Positions 1-7,476 are shown, counted from the stretch's first letter. The stretch: 20,208 nucleotides of DNA from Chlamydiia bacterium (GCA_014239035.1 JAAZZY010000015.1:1-20208); one strand, 5' to 3'. Notes: generated by a model not told the origin, from the letters alone. Program-made: numbers and translations.

Positions 1-1
1 C

Positions 2-310
2 CCTAAGATTTTCATCAATCCCGTGCTCACAGATCCCTCTGATGAACACATTATAGCCGATGAAGGCTGCCTCTCCTTCCCAGGCCTCTATTTGCCTGTA
101 GTCCGCCCAGAGTCCATCACAATTGAATGGCAAGACGCTGAAGGTAAGCAATTTAAAGAGAGAGTATCAGGTTATTACGCTCGCCAGCTGATGCATGAAA
201 ATGACCATCTAAATGGGGTTCTTTTCATCGATCGCGTCTCTAAAAGCATCAGAAAACGCATTAAAAAAGACCTAGATCAACTCAAAAAAAGCTGCCAAAA
301 CAAGAGTTAA
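2..310 (+). CDS. def: Peptide deformylase, C-terminal part (gene cut by window edge)
   Basis: Peptide deformylase removes the formyl group from the N-terminal methionine of new proteins, using a bound metal ion in the cytoplasm. The frame is open from base 2, so the start and motif 1 (GxGxAAPQ) lie outside the window. Two of the three family motifs are visible: EGCLSFPG, whose Cys is a metal ligand, and HENDHLNG, which is the HExxH motif with two His ligands and the catalytic Glu, followed by the usual VLFIDR. The protein ends in a Lys-rich tail, as many deformylases do. No terminator hairpin is visible after the stop. The identity is secure; only the left boundary is artificial. Confidence 0.95.
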   Translation, partial: PKIFINPVLTDPSDEHIIADEGCLSFPGLYLPVVRPESITIEWQDAEGKQFKERVSGYYARQLMHENDHLNGVLFIDRVSKSIRKRIKKDLDQLKKSCQNKS

Positions 311-373
311 AAATCCTCCTCTAAGCTTCTAATTTTCAATATAATAGACAAGCTCGCTTCTATACCTTTTGCC

Positions 374-402
374 TTGACAATTTTTAAAAAATATACTATA
401 AT
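374..402 (+). promoter_or_regulatory. Consensus sigma70/sigma66 promoter for the 524-residue protein gene
   Basis: A perfect TTGACA (374-379) and a perfect TATAAT (397-402) are separated by exactly 17 bp. An alternative overlapping TATACT lies at 392-397. Transcription would start near 409, giving a leader of about 27 nt that includes GGAGG at 424-428, seven bases before the ATG. A fully consensus promoter suggests high expression unless repressed, but no operator palindrome is obvious. Confidence 0.85.
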
Positions 403-435
403 ATATGTAGGATACAGGCTTTTGGAGGCACTAAG

Positions 436-2010
436 ATGGCATCACCATCCCTAAAAATGACAGCAACTTCAACTTCTTTTTCTGAGGTTCAAGACAAGAT
501 TCAAGCAGAAATGAAAAAACCCTCTTCAAAAAGTGAGAGCGCTTTAGCTTACCGCACCTTCAAAGTCTTAAAAACAGTCTGTGAGACCTCAGCCCAAGAT
601 TTTGCAAAATCTACGCTCTTACAGCAAGCCGCTAAAATCGACACCTTATTTAATGATTTTAAAGCTGCTCAAGAACCACAAACAGTATCTCTTCAACTAA
701 TCAGCGCTGAAACTCGAGCCGGGCTTCAAGATTCGCTTTCAACTCTAAATATTGGACTTCAACAAGGTGAATTTTCTCCAGAAGCTATCGAGCATACAGA
801 TGACTTTCATCGAGCTGTTAGTCACTATCAATCAAGTAATGACTACAAAAGGTTAACACTTCTCACTTCCGCTGGCTCTTCAGCAATAAAGCAAGCTTTG
901 ATTCAAACAGCATTAAGAGATGAAATTGCTCGCACGAGACTCTTTATCGCAGAGTTTTTCCAGAATGCACCCGATAAAGAGATAGACTTTGAAACTGCGC
1001 TACTTCTGGATAATATCCTTAAAACTCTTGGTTTTCAACTTATCGGCATATCACCTCCTGCCCTAGAAACGCCTGCATTTCCTGAAACAAAGGCTCCTGA
1101 TACAAAATCATTTGAACTTTTAAAAGTGATGGCTCGCAATTTGCAGGACAATGATTCTCGCTTTAATGCAGAAACCCCTCTAGATGATAAAGCTTTCTCC
1201 GATGCTCTCTTTGATACTCCTATCAGATCTATCAACTACTGCACTCTTGAAGATGATTCTATAGATCTTAGAAAACTAACTGAAGAGAAATGCCCCGCCT
1301 CTCAAGACGCTCTTTCAGAAGCATACGTAGAAGCTCTGAGCGAAGGCAGAAACTCAAATGAGGCATATATTGAATTGGCTCTCCAACTTACAGCCTTTAA
1401 ACAACTAGATAGTTTAGGTCCAGTTAGACCACTTAATGAGTTAGAATTTAAACAAGTAAATCTAGCGGTCCTTGCTCTTACCCAACTTGCAAGAGAATTT
1501 ACAGCAGGTGTCACAACATATGCAAGCTCACTCAAGCCCAATCCTTCAGAGAGTATTAGCATCAATATTTTTGGTGATGAAAAAATAATTTCAGTTAGAG
1601 ATACATATCAAAGCGTTCTTGCTGCGTTAGAAAATAGAATATTGGCTATTATTAATGAATTTACAAATGATGGAGTAACAAATTTTCAACTAGAAGCATT
1701 TTCTGAAAAATACAAAGAGACTCGACATGTCCCTCTACAAGCCTATGTTGCGCTGTTACTCACAGGCGGGGAGAATCAAGAATCTCTACAGGAAAGACAT
1801 CGCTTAATTTCTACACAAGTTAAGGATGCTGAAGCGCATAAGGATATTCCCCATACTGATCGAGGGTTCCTTTCAGCGCACAGGACAGGGATTAAGAGGA
1901 CAGTTATTGGAACAACTTTAGCAGTAGCAGGATTAGCAGCTACATATTTGCCTCTTTTTATGTCTGGTAATTCAACCTGGTTTGACCCCGCTTATAATTT
2001 ATCCTTTTAA
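436..2010 (+). CDS. Hypothetical helical protein with one C-terminal membrane segment; candidate secreted/effector protein
   Basis: I do not recognise this 524-residue protein. The start is well supported by GGAGG seven bases upstream of the ATG and a consensus promoter before that. The first 25 or so residues are rich in Ser and Thr with no hydrophobic signal peptide, which is the look of many type III secretion signals, although this is not diagnostic. Most of the chain reads as soluble, mainly alpha-helical sequence with many Ala, Leu, Glu and Lys. Near the C-terminus, residues about 489-508 form one hydrophobic stretch preceded by basic residues (RTGIKR) and followed by a short polar tail ending in NLSF. 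That arrangement suggests a tail anchor. It stands alone between def and the next orphan gene, with promoters on both sides, so it is probably monocistronic. A host-membrane or inclusion role is inference only. Confidence 0.85.
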   Translation: MASPSLKMTATSTSFSEVQDKIQAEMKKPSSKSESALAYRTFKVLKTVCETSAQDFAKSTLLQQAAKIDTLFNDFKAAQEPQTVSLQLISAETRAGLQDSLSTLNIGLQQGEFSPEAIEHTDDFHRAVSHYQSSNDYKRLTLLTSAGSSAIKQALIQTALRDEIARTRLFIAEFFQNAPDKEIDFETALLLDNILKTLGFQLIGISPPALETPAFPETKAPDTKSFELLKVMARNLQDNDSRFNAETPLDDKAFSDALFDTPIRSINYCTLEDDSIDLRKLTEEKCPASQDALSEAYVEALSEGRNSNEAYIELALQLTAFKQLDSLGPVRPLNELEFKQVNLAVLALTQLAREFTAGVTTYASSLKPNPSESISINIFGDEKIISVRDTYQSVLAALENRILAIINEFTNDGVTNFQLEAFSEKYKETRHVPLQAYVALLLTGGENQESLQERHRLISTQVKDAEAHKDIPHTDRGFLSAHRTGIKRTVIGTTLAVAGLAATYLPLFMSGNSTWFDPAYNLSF

Positions 2011-2083
2011 ATTAAATACTTTAACCCAAACCTCAAGCTTCTTCTTATTCTCTTTATTCTCAATAATAGAACCGCTAAACATA

Positions 2084-2112
2084 TTGCTAAAATATTGAAG
2101 AAAGGCTATAAT
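2084..2112 (+). promoter_or_regulatory. Promoter for the possible clan CD peptidase gene
   Basis: TTGCTA (2084-2089) and a perfect TATAAT (2107-2112) are separated by 17 bp. The predicted transcription start is near 2119, about 25 nt before the ATG at 2144. No good Shine-Dalgarno sequence is present; the nearest purine run is GATGGGA at 2131-2137. Confidence 0.7.
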
Positions 2113-2138
2113 CCCATTGATTATTAACAAGATGGGAT
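2111..2138 (+). repeat. 7-bp inverted repeat overlapping the -10 box and leader
   Basis: ATCCCAT (2111-2117) and ATGGGAT (2132-2138) are exact inverted copies separated by 14 bp. The left arm overlaps the end of the -10 element and the right arm contains the only purine-rich stretch before the start codon. The spacing and position suit an operator bound by a dimeric regulator. If transcription begins further upstream, an RNA hairpin hiding the ribosome site is also possible. A chance 7-bp match cannot be excluded. Confidence 0.4.
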
Positions 2139-2143
2139 AAAAA

Positions 2144-3286
2144 ATGGCAACAGCAACTACTACTAATGACTCTTCTTTTAGTTTAGCTCAGCAAACCTTT
2201 CAATCAGTTTCAAACTACTCCTTTGAACTCTCTTATTTTTTTAAAGGGATGGCAGTTATGAGCTTACTTTCAGACTCAATACCTCGCTTCAAAAGATTAG
2301 CACCCTCTCAACCCTCAATAGTTCATAATCGAGTCTGGGAAGCCTTTTGTGGATTTCTTGAAGTAAGTGCATCGTCTTATTTAGGATATTCAGCTTGCTC
2401 TGATTATTCAGAGATATTACATTCACGACTTGGGCACGATAAAAGCCCTCCAAACCAAGTAGAAAGAGACTTTATGAAGATTTTTCTTCAGAGCGATGGT
2501 ACCCCTAAAGAAGTCATGGCAGCCTTCAAGCAAAACATGACCAAATATACGCAACACTCTCAGTATGTTGGAAGTTTAATAGAAAAAGCGAAAAAAAAAG
2601 AATTACCTGCTGACGACTTCACCTACTTTGAAGGCGCAGAACCTGTACTACTCCTTACGGGTGATCATAGTGCAGACGCTGAAGATGAAAATGCTATAGC
2701 TATTAATTTCAAAAACTACGCACCCTCAATCACTTTAAAAAGTGAGAGAGTCGACAACGCTTTAGGTATATGCCAATCCTTACATAGGGCAGCTAAACAA
2801 TTACCTCCAAATGTAAAAATTCCTGTAGTCACCCTTTCTGCACACGGTAACCATAACACAGTACAAATCGGTAATAAACTCATTACAACTCGATCAAAGC
2901 CAAAACTTCCATCAGATTGTTTTGATCCAATGAGTCGTGATGGCCTATTTATTTTGATGTCCTGCCGATCAGGCTCAAAACCATTTAAAACAAGCATAGC
3001 AGCGCATCTAAGCAAGCTATTTAATCGAACAGTTTTAGCTCCTGAAGAAGGCGTACAAGGAATTTCTCCACACCCCTCCTATATGAACAAAACTAACCCT
3101 TATCCTTTACATTATTTTAAACATTTCAACACACCTTTAGTTTCAGCTCAATTTATGGCTGTAGAAGATTACAAGCTTGATGAGAAAGGTGAAGAGTTCA
3201 CTGTGAAAAAAGACAGTACAGAGCGACTCCATTTCTTTATTAACGGGAAAGCCTATCCTCAAAAAAGCATTAAAGAAGACCTTTAG
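2144..3286 (+). CDS. Hypothetical protein with a caspase-like (clan CD) cysteine peptidase signature
   Basis: This 380-residue protein has no family name that I can give with certainty. Its C-terminal half has the pattern of clan CD (caspase/CHAT/C80-type) cysteine peptidases: a first hydrophobic strand VLLLTGD (168-174), a helix around 205-220, a strand PVVTLS leading into His234-Gly235, then about 40 residues later a strand GLFILM leading into Ser273-Cys274, a helix (SIAAHLSKLF) and a further strand RTVLAPEEG. In that clan the His of HG and the Cys after the next hydrophobic strand form the catalytic dyad. The N-terminus is Ser/Thr-rich without a signal peptide, and residues about 31-42 and 66-84 are moderately hydrophobic. 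It has its own promoter and no operon partners. Function as a secreted host-directed or self-processing protease is inference; it could also be an inactive fold relative. Confidence 0.85.
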   Translation: MATATTTNDSSFSLAQQTFQSVSNYSFELSYFFKGMAVMSLLSDSIPRFKRLAPSQPSIVHNRVWEAFCGFLEVSASSYLGYSACSDYSEILHSRLGHDKSPPNQVERDFMKIFLQSDGTPKEVMAAFKQNMTKYTQHSQYVGSLIEKAKKKELPADDFTYFEGAEPVLLLTGDHSADAEDENAIAINFKNYAPSITLKSERVDNALGICQSLHRAAKQLPPNVKIPVVTLSAHGNHNTVQIGNKLITTRSKPKLPSDCFDPMSRDGLFILMSCRSGSKPFKTSIAAHLSKLFNRTVLAPEEGVQGISPHPSYMNKTNPYPLHYFKHFNTPLVSAQFMAVEDYKLDEKGEEFTVKKDSTERLHFFINGKAYPQKSIKEDL

Positions 3287-3339
3287 ATCCACAGACTTTT
3301 TGTTTGAATTTAATAGCCTATTTGTAGAGATTGACCCCT

Positions 3340-4068
3340 ATGTCATTTCTCATCATATTACAGGCTCGCCTAGCCTCCTCTAGATTGCCTAAAAAGGTCT
3401 TAAAACCCCTCCTAGGCAAGCCCCTTCTACATTACACCCTAGAACGCCTTAAAGCCCTCAAAAGCCTCTCAGAGCTTGTTGTAGCCACTACAGAGACCCC
3501 TCTAGATGACGCTATAGCCTCCTATTGTGAGACTCAAAAAGTCGACGTTTTTCGAGGATCAGAAGGCAATGTATTAGAGCGTTTTTATGAGTGCGCCCTT
3601 AAATATAGCGCTGATTACATTGTTCGAGTAACCGGTGATTGTCCACTTGTCGATATAGATCTACTCAAAAAGATGCTTCTTTTTTACTCTAAAAACAGCT
3701 CCAAATACGACTATATTTCCAATGTTTTAGAGAGAAGCTACCCGAAGGGACTTGATCTAGAGATCTTTAGTTTTAAGACTCTCAAGAAGGCTTATTTCAA
3801 TGCTCAAAATTCTTATCAAAAAGAGCATGTAACGCCTTACATCTACCAAAACAGGGAAATATTTTATCTATACAACTTTAAAGATGAGGAAGATTTTTCT
3901 CATATCAATGTATCAGTAGACACACAGAGTGATTTTGATTTTGTTGAAAAAATCATTCAAAAGTACTATGCGAAAAACCCCTACTTTGGGTTAAAAGAGA
4001 TTAAACAATTTAGCCTGTTAAATCTCGGTATACTCGATGAAAAAAAGCCTCTCTCTATCTACACTTAA
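3340..4068 (+). CDS. SpsF-like sugar nucleotidyltransferase (CMP-sugar synthetase relative)
   Basis: The protein belongs to the SpsF/cytidylyltransferase group, relatives of CMP-KDO and CMP-sialate synthetases that activate an acidic sugar with CTP. The N-terminus is the nucleotide-binding signature LIILQARLASSRLPKKVL (residues 4-21), with Arg10 and the Lys pair at 18-19. RVTGDCPLVD (96-105) supplies the metal-binding Asp100. The late VSVDTQSDFDFV segment is also typical of SpsF. The ATG at 3340 was chosen because it puts the signature directly at the N-terminus as in relatives; a TTG nine bases upstream is the alternative. It is the first gene of an overlapping operon, and its 3' end overlaps the next gene, a NeuB-type synthase, by 32 bp. 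That makes activation of a nonulosonic acid the likeliest role. The exact nucleotide and sugar cannot be read from sequence. Confidence 0.88.
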   Translation: MSFLIILQARLASSRLPKKVLKPLLGKPLLHYTLERLKALKSLSELVVATTETPLDDAIASYCETQKVDVFRGSEGNVLERFYECALKYSADYIVRVTGDCPLVDIDLLKKMLLFYSKNSSKYDYISNVLERSYPKGLDLEIFSFKTLKKAYFNAQNSYQKEHVTPYIYQNREIFYLYNFKDEEDFSHINVSVDTQSDFDFVEKIIQKYYAKNPYFGLKEIKQFSLLNLGILDEKKPLSIYT

Positions 4069-5554
4069 GCCCCATTTAGATAACTTAAAAAAGCTCCATG
4101 GTTGGCGATCAAGTCCCCCTGCAATAGAAAACTCTTTTAGGGATAAAGCTCAATCTTTTGAGGAGTTTCAAAATGGCTTTGCTAAGAAGTATCACTCTAT
4201 TTTGAGCTTGCCCACACAGATGATCCTCTACAATGGAGATGAGGTCGGCGTTATTTATTATGAGAAATGGTTTAAGGATGATGAGTGCGAGCTCTCACTT
4301 TATTTAGATCCAAAGTATTTGGATCTAAAAATAGGAACATCTTCACTAAAGCTTGCAATCGATGAACTCGCTTTAAAAGGTTTTAAAAAGGTTGTGGCCT
4401 TTGTCAAAAAAACGAACGTAAGAGCACAAGGCGCTTTTACAAAGGCTGGTTTTTCTCAAGTAGGTAAAGTGGAGGTCCCAAGATACGGAAAGAGCTTTGA
4501 TGCGATTAAATTTGAGTATTCTACAGCAGATACTCATAAAACATTTATTATCGCAGAAGCTGGCTCTAATTGCATTCTTGGATCCGAGGTACTCACTTTA
4601 GAACTTGCTCAAACTATGATTAAAGAAGCATATATTGCAGGAGCAGATGCTGTTAAATTTCAGCTTTTTTCAAATGACAGCATTTATGTGCCCAACGCAG
4701 GATCTGCCCCCTACCTTGATCAGGATATCAACGAGATCTTCAAAAGCTATGCCCTTCCCCCTTCAATGATCCCAAAGCTCTCTGCTTATGCTCAATATGT
4801 AGGCATTGAGATGATGTGTTCTTTTTTCTCTGAAAATGATTTTGAGATTGTAGATCCTTATGTTCAAAAGCATAAAATTGCCTCATATGAAATCAGGCAT
4901 CTGCGCCTTATTGAAAAAGCAGCGCGCTCTAACAAGCCTCTTTATTTATCAACAGGAGCAGCCTCACTTGATGACATTCGATGGGCACAAAATATATTTT
5001 TTAAAAATGGAGGAGAGAGCCTTACTCTGTTTCACTGCACAGCGCAGTACCCTGCAGAAGCTGTGAGCTTAAACCTGAATTGCCTTACTTCTTTAAGAGA
5101 AGAATTCAGACTCCCAGTGGGGCTCTCTGATCATAGTGCGCATCCTCTCTATGCCCCAATAGCTGCAGTAACTTTAGGAGCTACTTCTATTGAAAAGCAT
5201 TTCACTCTAGAGAGAAAACTTCCTGGTCCTGATCACTTTTTTGCAATTGACTCTAAAGAGCTTAAAGAGATGTGCATAGCTATTATTCACACAGAGAAGA
5301 TTCTAGGGGTTGCAAAAAAAGAGATCTTCAATCAAGAAGAAGAGTTAGCGTCAATAGCAAGACGCGGCCTGCAGGCGAGTTGCATGATTTCGAAGGGAGA
5401 TCTTCTCCAAGAAGGGGTCAATGTGAGCATATTACGTCCAGGCATGCAGAGGCTGGGCATCCACCCTAAATATATCGAAGATATTGAAGGGAGAGCAGCA
5501 GCTCAAAATATTGCCCTAGGCTGCGGGATTCAACATGAAGATATAATATGGTAA
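4037..5554 (+). CDS. GNAT acetyltransferase fused to NeuB/SpsE-type nonulosonate synthase with SAF domain
   Basis: This 505-residue protein joins two enzymes. Residues about 1-160 form a GNAT-type N-acyltransferase resembling PseH, ending in the helix-strand pattern RAQGAFTKAGFSQVGKVEV. Residues about 168-430 are a NeuB-family aldolase-type synthase that condenses phosphoenolpyruvate with an amino sugar. They include FIIAEAGSN, AGADAVKFQLF, LYLSTGAAS, LFHCTAQYPA with metal ligand His333, GLSDHS with His366, and EKHFT. Residues about 440-505 are the antifreeze-like SAF domain with the RRGL and LRPG motifs. Acetyltransferase and synthase would work at nearby steps of one pathway, which fits fusion. 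The usual NHNG after EAG is replaced by NCILG. The gene starts inside the end of the SpsF-like gene and shares an ATGGTAA overlap with the HAD gene downstream, so translation is probably coupled. Pseudaminic, legionaminic or sialic acid cannot be distinguished. Confidence 0.92.
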   Translation: MKKSLSLSTLKPHLDNLKKLHGWRSSPPAIENSFRDKAQSFEEFQNGFAKKYHSILSLPTQMILYNGDEVGVIYYEKWFKDDECELSLYLDPKYLDLKIGTSSLKLAIDELALKGFKKVVAFVKKTNVRAQGAFTKAGFSQVGKVEVPRYGKSFDAIKFEYSTADTHKTFIIAEAGSNCILGSEVLTLELAQTMIKEAYIAGADAVKFQLFSNDSIYVPNAGSAPYLDQDINEIFKSYALPPSMIPKLSAYAQYVGIEMMCSFFSENDFEIVDPYVQKHKIASYEIRHLRLIEKAARSNKPLYLSTGAASLDDIRWAQNIFFKNGGESLTLFHCTAQYPAEAVSLNLNCLTSLREEFRLPVGLSDHSAHPLYAPIAAVTLGATSIEKHFTLERKLPGPDHFFAIDSKELKEMCIAIIHTEKILGVAKKEIFNQEEELASIARRGLQASCMISKGDLLQEGVNVSILRPGMQRLGIHPKYIEDIEGRAAAQNIALGCGIQHEDIIW

Positions 5555-6198
5555 AACCTGAGCAAACAGTTACTCACTTATTTCTTGATTTAGACGGCAC
5601 ACTCATCAACAGTCTGCCAAGGCTTAGAACCATCTACCATGATTTTCTCTCCGACCATAAAATTGAAGGGTCTAACCAAGAATTTGATGAACTTAAAACT
5701 TCATCTATTGAAAAGCTTATTGAGTATTTCAAGATCAAGTATTCTATAACCCACCCCTCTCATCATTTAAAAAAGCAGTATGAAACATACTTACAAAAAC
5801 ACTACTTCAAAGCCCCGCTTTTTCGAGGAGTGAAAGAATTCTTAGACGATGCTAAAACAAGAGGGTATAGCCTGGTTTTGACTACGGCAAGTCAAAGAGC
5901 ATGTGCTGAAAAAATCCTTAAATTCCATAAGATTGACGACTACATAGAAAATATTTTTACTCCTAATTGTTTGGACTGCAATCAAAAAAATGATCTCTTT
6001 TACAAAAAAGTTCTCACAAAATTAAAACTTGAGCCAAAAAATGCTTTGGTCATAGATGACTCTCTTGAAGTTATTTCTTCTTCAATCAAATCTGGATTAC
6101 AAGCTGCATTTTTCTCAAAAATCACCTACCACCCTCTTCCTTGCTTTGGAAGTTGGAAAACACTCTTAAAACAATGGTCGAATTATGTCTTTAGATGA
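5548..6198 (+). CDS. HAD-superfamily phosphatase
   Basis: A haloacid-dehalogenase-type hydrolase of 216 residues, of the PGP/beta-phosphoglucomutase-like class with a helical cap. Motif I is FLDLDGT with nucleophile Asp14 and acid/base Asp16. The cap follows at about 25-90. Motif II is LVLTTAS (Thr113), the motif III Lys lies around 153-154, and motif IV is ALVIDDS with Asp170-Asp171. All catalytic positions are present, so it should be active. The start codon overlaps the stop of the GNAT-NeuB gene, and its end overlaps the Nudix-like gene by 14 bp. By position its substrate is probably a sugar phosphate of the same pathway, for instance a nonulosonate phosphate made from a phosphorylated precursor as in the animal NANS/NANP route. 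That substrate assignment is inference; a general phosphoglycolate or nucleotide phosphatase is the alternative. Confidence 0.88.
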   Translation: MVKPEQTVTHLFLDLDGTLINSLPRLRTIYHDFLSDHKIEGSNQEFDELKTSSIEKLIEYFKIKYSITHPSHHLKKQYETYLQKHYFKAPLFRGVKEFLDDAKTRGYSLVLTTASQRACAEKILKFHKIDDYIENIFTPNCLDCNQKNDLFYKKVLTKLKLEPKNALVIDDSLEVISSSIKSGLQAAFFSKITYHPLPCFGSWKTLLKQWSNYVFR

Positions 6199-6880
6199 TC
6201 TTTACTCTGCCCAGCAGATTTCCCCACAGTTTCGGGTGACTTTAGAAGAGAATCCCCATAAGATTGACTTCCCTGAAGGTTTTGTTGATGAAGTTTTTAG
6301 AAAAGCTTGTGAGAAAAAACCTCTCTTTAATGGAACACTTGTCTGCGTAAAGAGTTTTGCACCTCATACTATTACAACCTATACGGTCTCTTTTAAAGAA
6401 TTTCTGGCTTCATATCAGCTTAGCTATGCACGGGTGCATAGAGCCCTTGCTGTAAGCGGCTGGATTATACATCGAGATAACATCCTATTTGGAATTCGAT
6501 CTGAAAAGGTTTTATTTTCCCCTTCAAAACTTGAGCTGGTCCCATCAGGTGGGGTCGATGAGTCCGCAATTGAGGGTAATTTGATTAACTTTGAATATGC
6601 CCTTATCAACGAATTTGAACAAGAGACTGGACTACTTTTAGATGATGTAGAAGCAATTAGGCCGGAGCTTGTTGTCTTATCCAAAGAAAAACAAATCTAT
6701 GATATCTGCCTCTCTATTACCTTAAAAGATAACCATGACATCTATTGTGATTCTTCTAACGATGAATATAGCGAATTTTTTTGGGTACCAAAGAACCAAA
6801 TTAAAGCTTTTGTTAAAGATAACATCCGCAAGCTCCATCCAACAACTCTTGCAATAATTGAGGCTAAACTTTTATCGTAG
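6185..6880 (+). CDS. Nudix-like hydrolase with a degenerate Nudix box
   Basis: This 231-residue protein looks like a Nudix protein in its second half. RALAVSGWIIHRDNILFGIRS (86-106) matches the entry strands of the fold, LELVPSGGVDE (116-126) the turn before the box, and ALINEFEQETGL (139-150) the Nudix helix. Compared with the consensus REUxEExGU, the Arg is Asn142 and the first Glu of the EE pair is Gln146, while Glu143, Glu147 and Gly149 remain. The distance from the GG turn to the helix is also a few residues longer than standard. The first 80 residues form a separate N-terminal region of unknown fold. It overlaps the HAD gene by 14 bp, so it belongs to the same transcript. It may hydrolyse a nucleotide sugar or diphosphate, or it may have lost activity; the sequence does not settle this. 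Confidence 0.8.
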   Translation: MSLDDLYSAQQISPQFRVTLEENPHKIDFPEGFVDEVFRKACEKKPLFNGTLVCVKSFAPHTITTYTVSFKEFLASYQLSYARVHRALAVSGWIIHRDNILFGIRSEKVLFSPSKLELVPSGGVDESAIEGNLINFEYALINEFEQETGLLLDDVEAIRPELVVLSKEKQIYDICLSITLKDNHDIYCDSSNDEYSEFFWVPKNQIKAFVKDNIRKLHPTTLAIIEAKLLS

Positions 6881-6895
6881 CGTAAAAGGTTTAGT

Positions 6896-7423
6896 ATGAA
6901 TTTTTATGTTTTGCTCATTGCATTTTCGCTTTCATTACTTCCGACGCTTTTGGGCCCTATTTTCTTCCCATTAATTAAATTGACCTACTTTGCTCCTTTT
7001 CTAATCATTTTAATGTACAAAAAGAAAAATGCTGGGCTTTTTGCCTTCACTCTTGTTGCTGGTTTTATCATTGATCTTCTCTCAGCGCATACTCCGTTTG
7101 GCTTTTGGATTATCAACTACGGGATGACTCTTTGGGTTCTTCTTTTCTTTAAACCTTTCTTTTTTGAAGATAAGCTTCTTACACTGCCGCTACTCACTAT
7201 TTTTTTCTCACAGATTTCTACTTTTCTATATGTTGTAGCCATGAACTTTTTCTTTTTAAAGGTACAGATCTCCTTTGGGTGGATCCTAACAGATTTAATC
7301 GTCTACCCTATGCTTGATGGTATCTTTGCCCTGCTTGCGTTCCATATTCCTCTTTTATACCTAAACAGGCTTCTTCCAGCGAAAAGGCGCTCTACTAAGT
7401 CGTTTCGCTTAGCTAAAGACTAG
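6896..7423 (+). CDS. MreD-like integral membrane protein
   Basis: A 175-residue, very hydrophobic protein with about five membrane segments (roughly residues 2-20, 25-42, 46-66, 70-93, 97-122 and 134-160, some of which may merge) and a basic C-terminal tail (AKRRSTKSFR) that should be cytoplasmic. The segment AGFIIDLLSAHTPFGFWIINYG (54-75) resembles the GxxxDLLSGxPLGxxAL region of MreD, the small membrane subunit of the MreBCD cell-shape complex, and the size matches. No MreB or MreC gene is nearby, and sequence similarity in this family is weak, so this is a tentative call. AAAAGG at 6884-6889 is a good ribosome site for the ATG. It follows the Nudix-like gene by 15 bp and probably shares its transcript. 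Confidence 0.75.
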   Translation: MNFYVLLIAFSLSLLPTLLGPIFFPLIKLTYFAPFLIILMYKKKNAGLFAFTLVAGFIIDLLSAHTPFGFWIINYGMTLWVLLFFKPFFFEDKLLTLPLLTIFFSQISTFLYVVAMNFFFLKVQISFGWILTDLIVYPMLDGIFALLAFHIPLLYLNRLLPAKRRSTKSFRLAKD

Positions 7424-7476
7424 ATTTTAAACCATTTTATAGACTAGAATACCAAGTTTTACTAAAAGAATTTTCT

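Noticed and set aside
1302..1565. Minus-strand reading frame of 87 codons inside the 524-residue gene.
   Set aside because: Shadow of the plus-strand gene without its own signals.
3331..3339. TTG start for the SpsF-like gene.
   Set aside because: The ATG nine bases later puts the conserved nucleotide-binding signature right at the N-terminus as in relatives; the TTG adds nothing.
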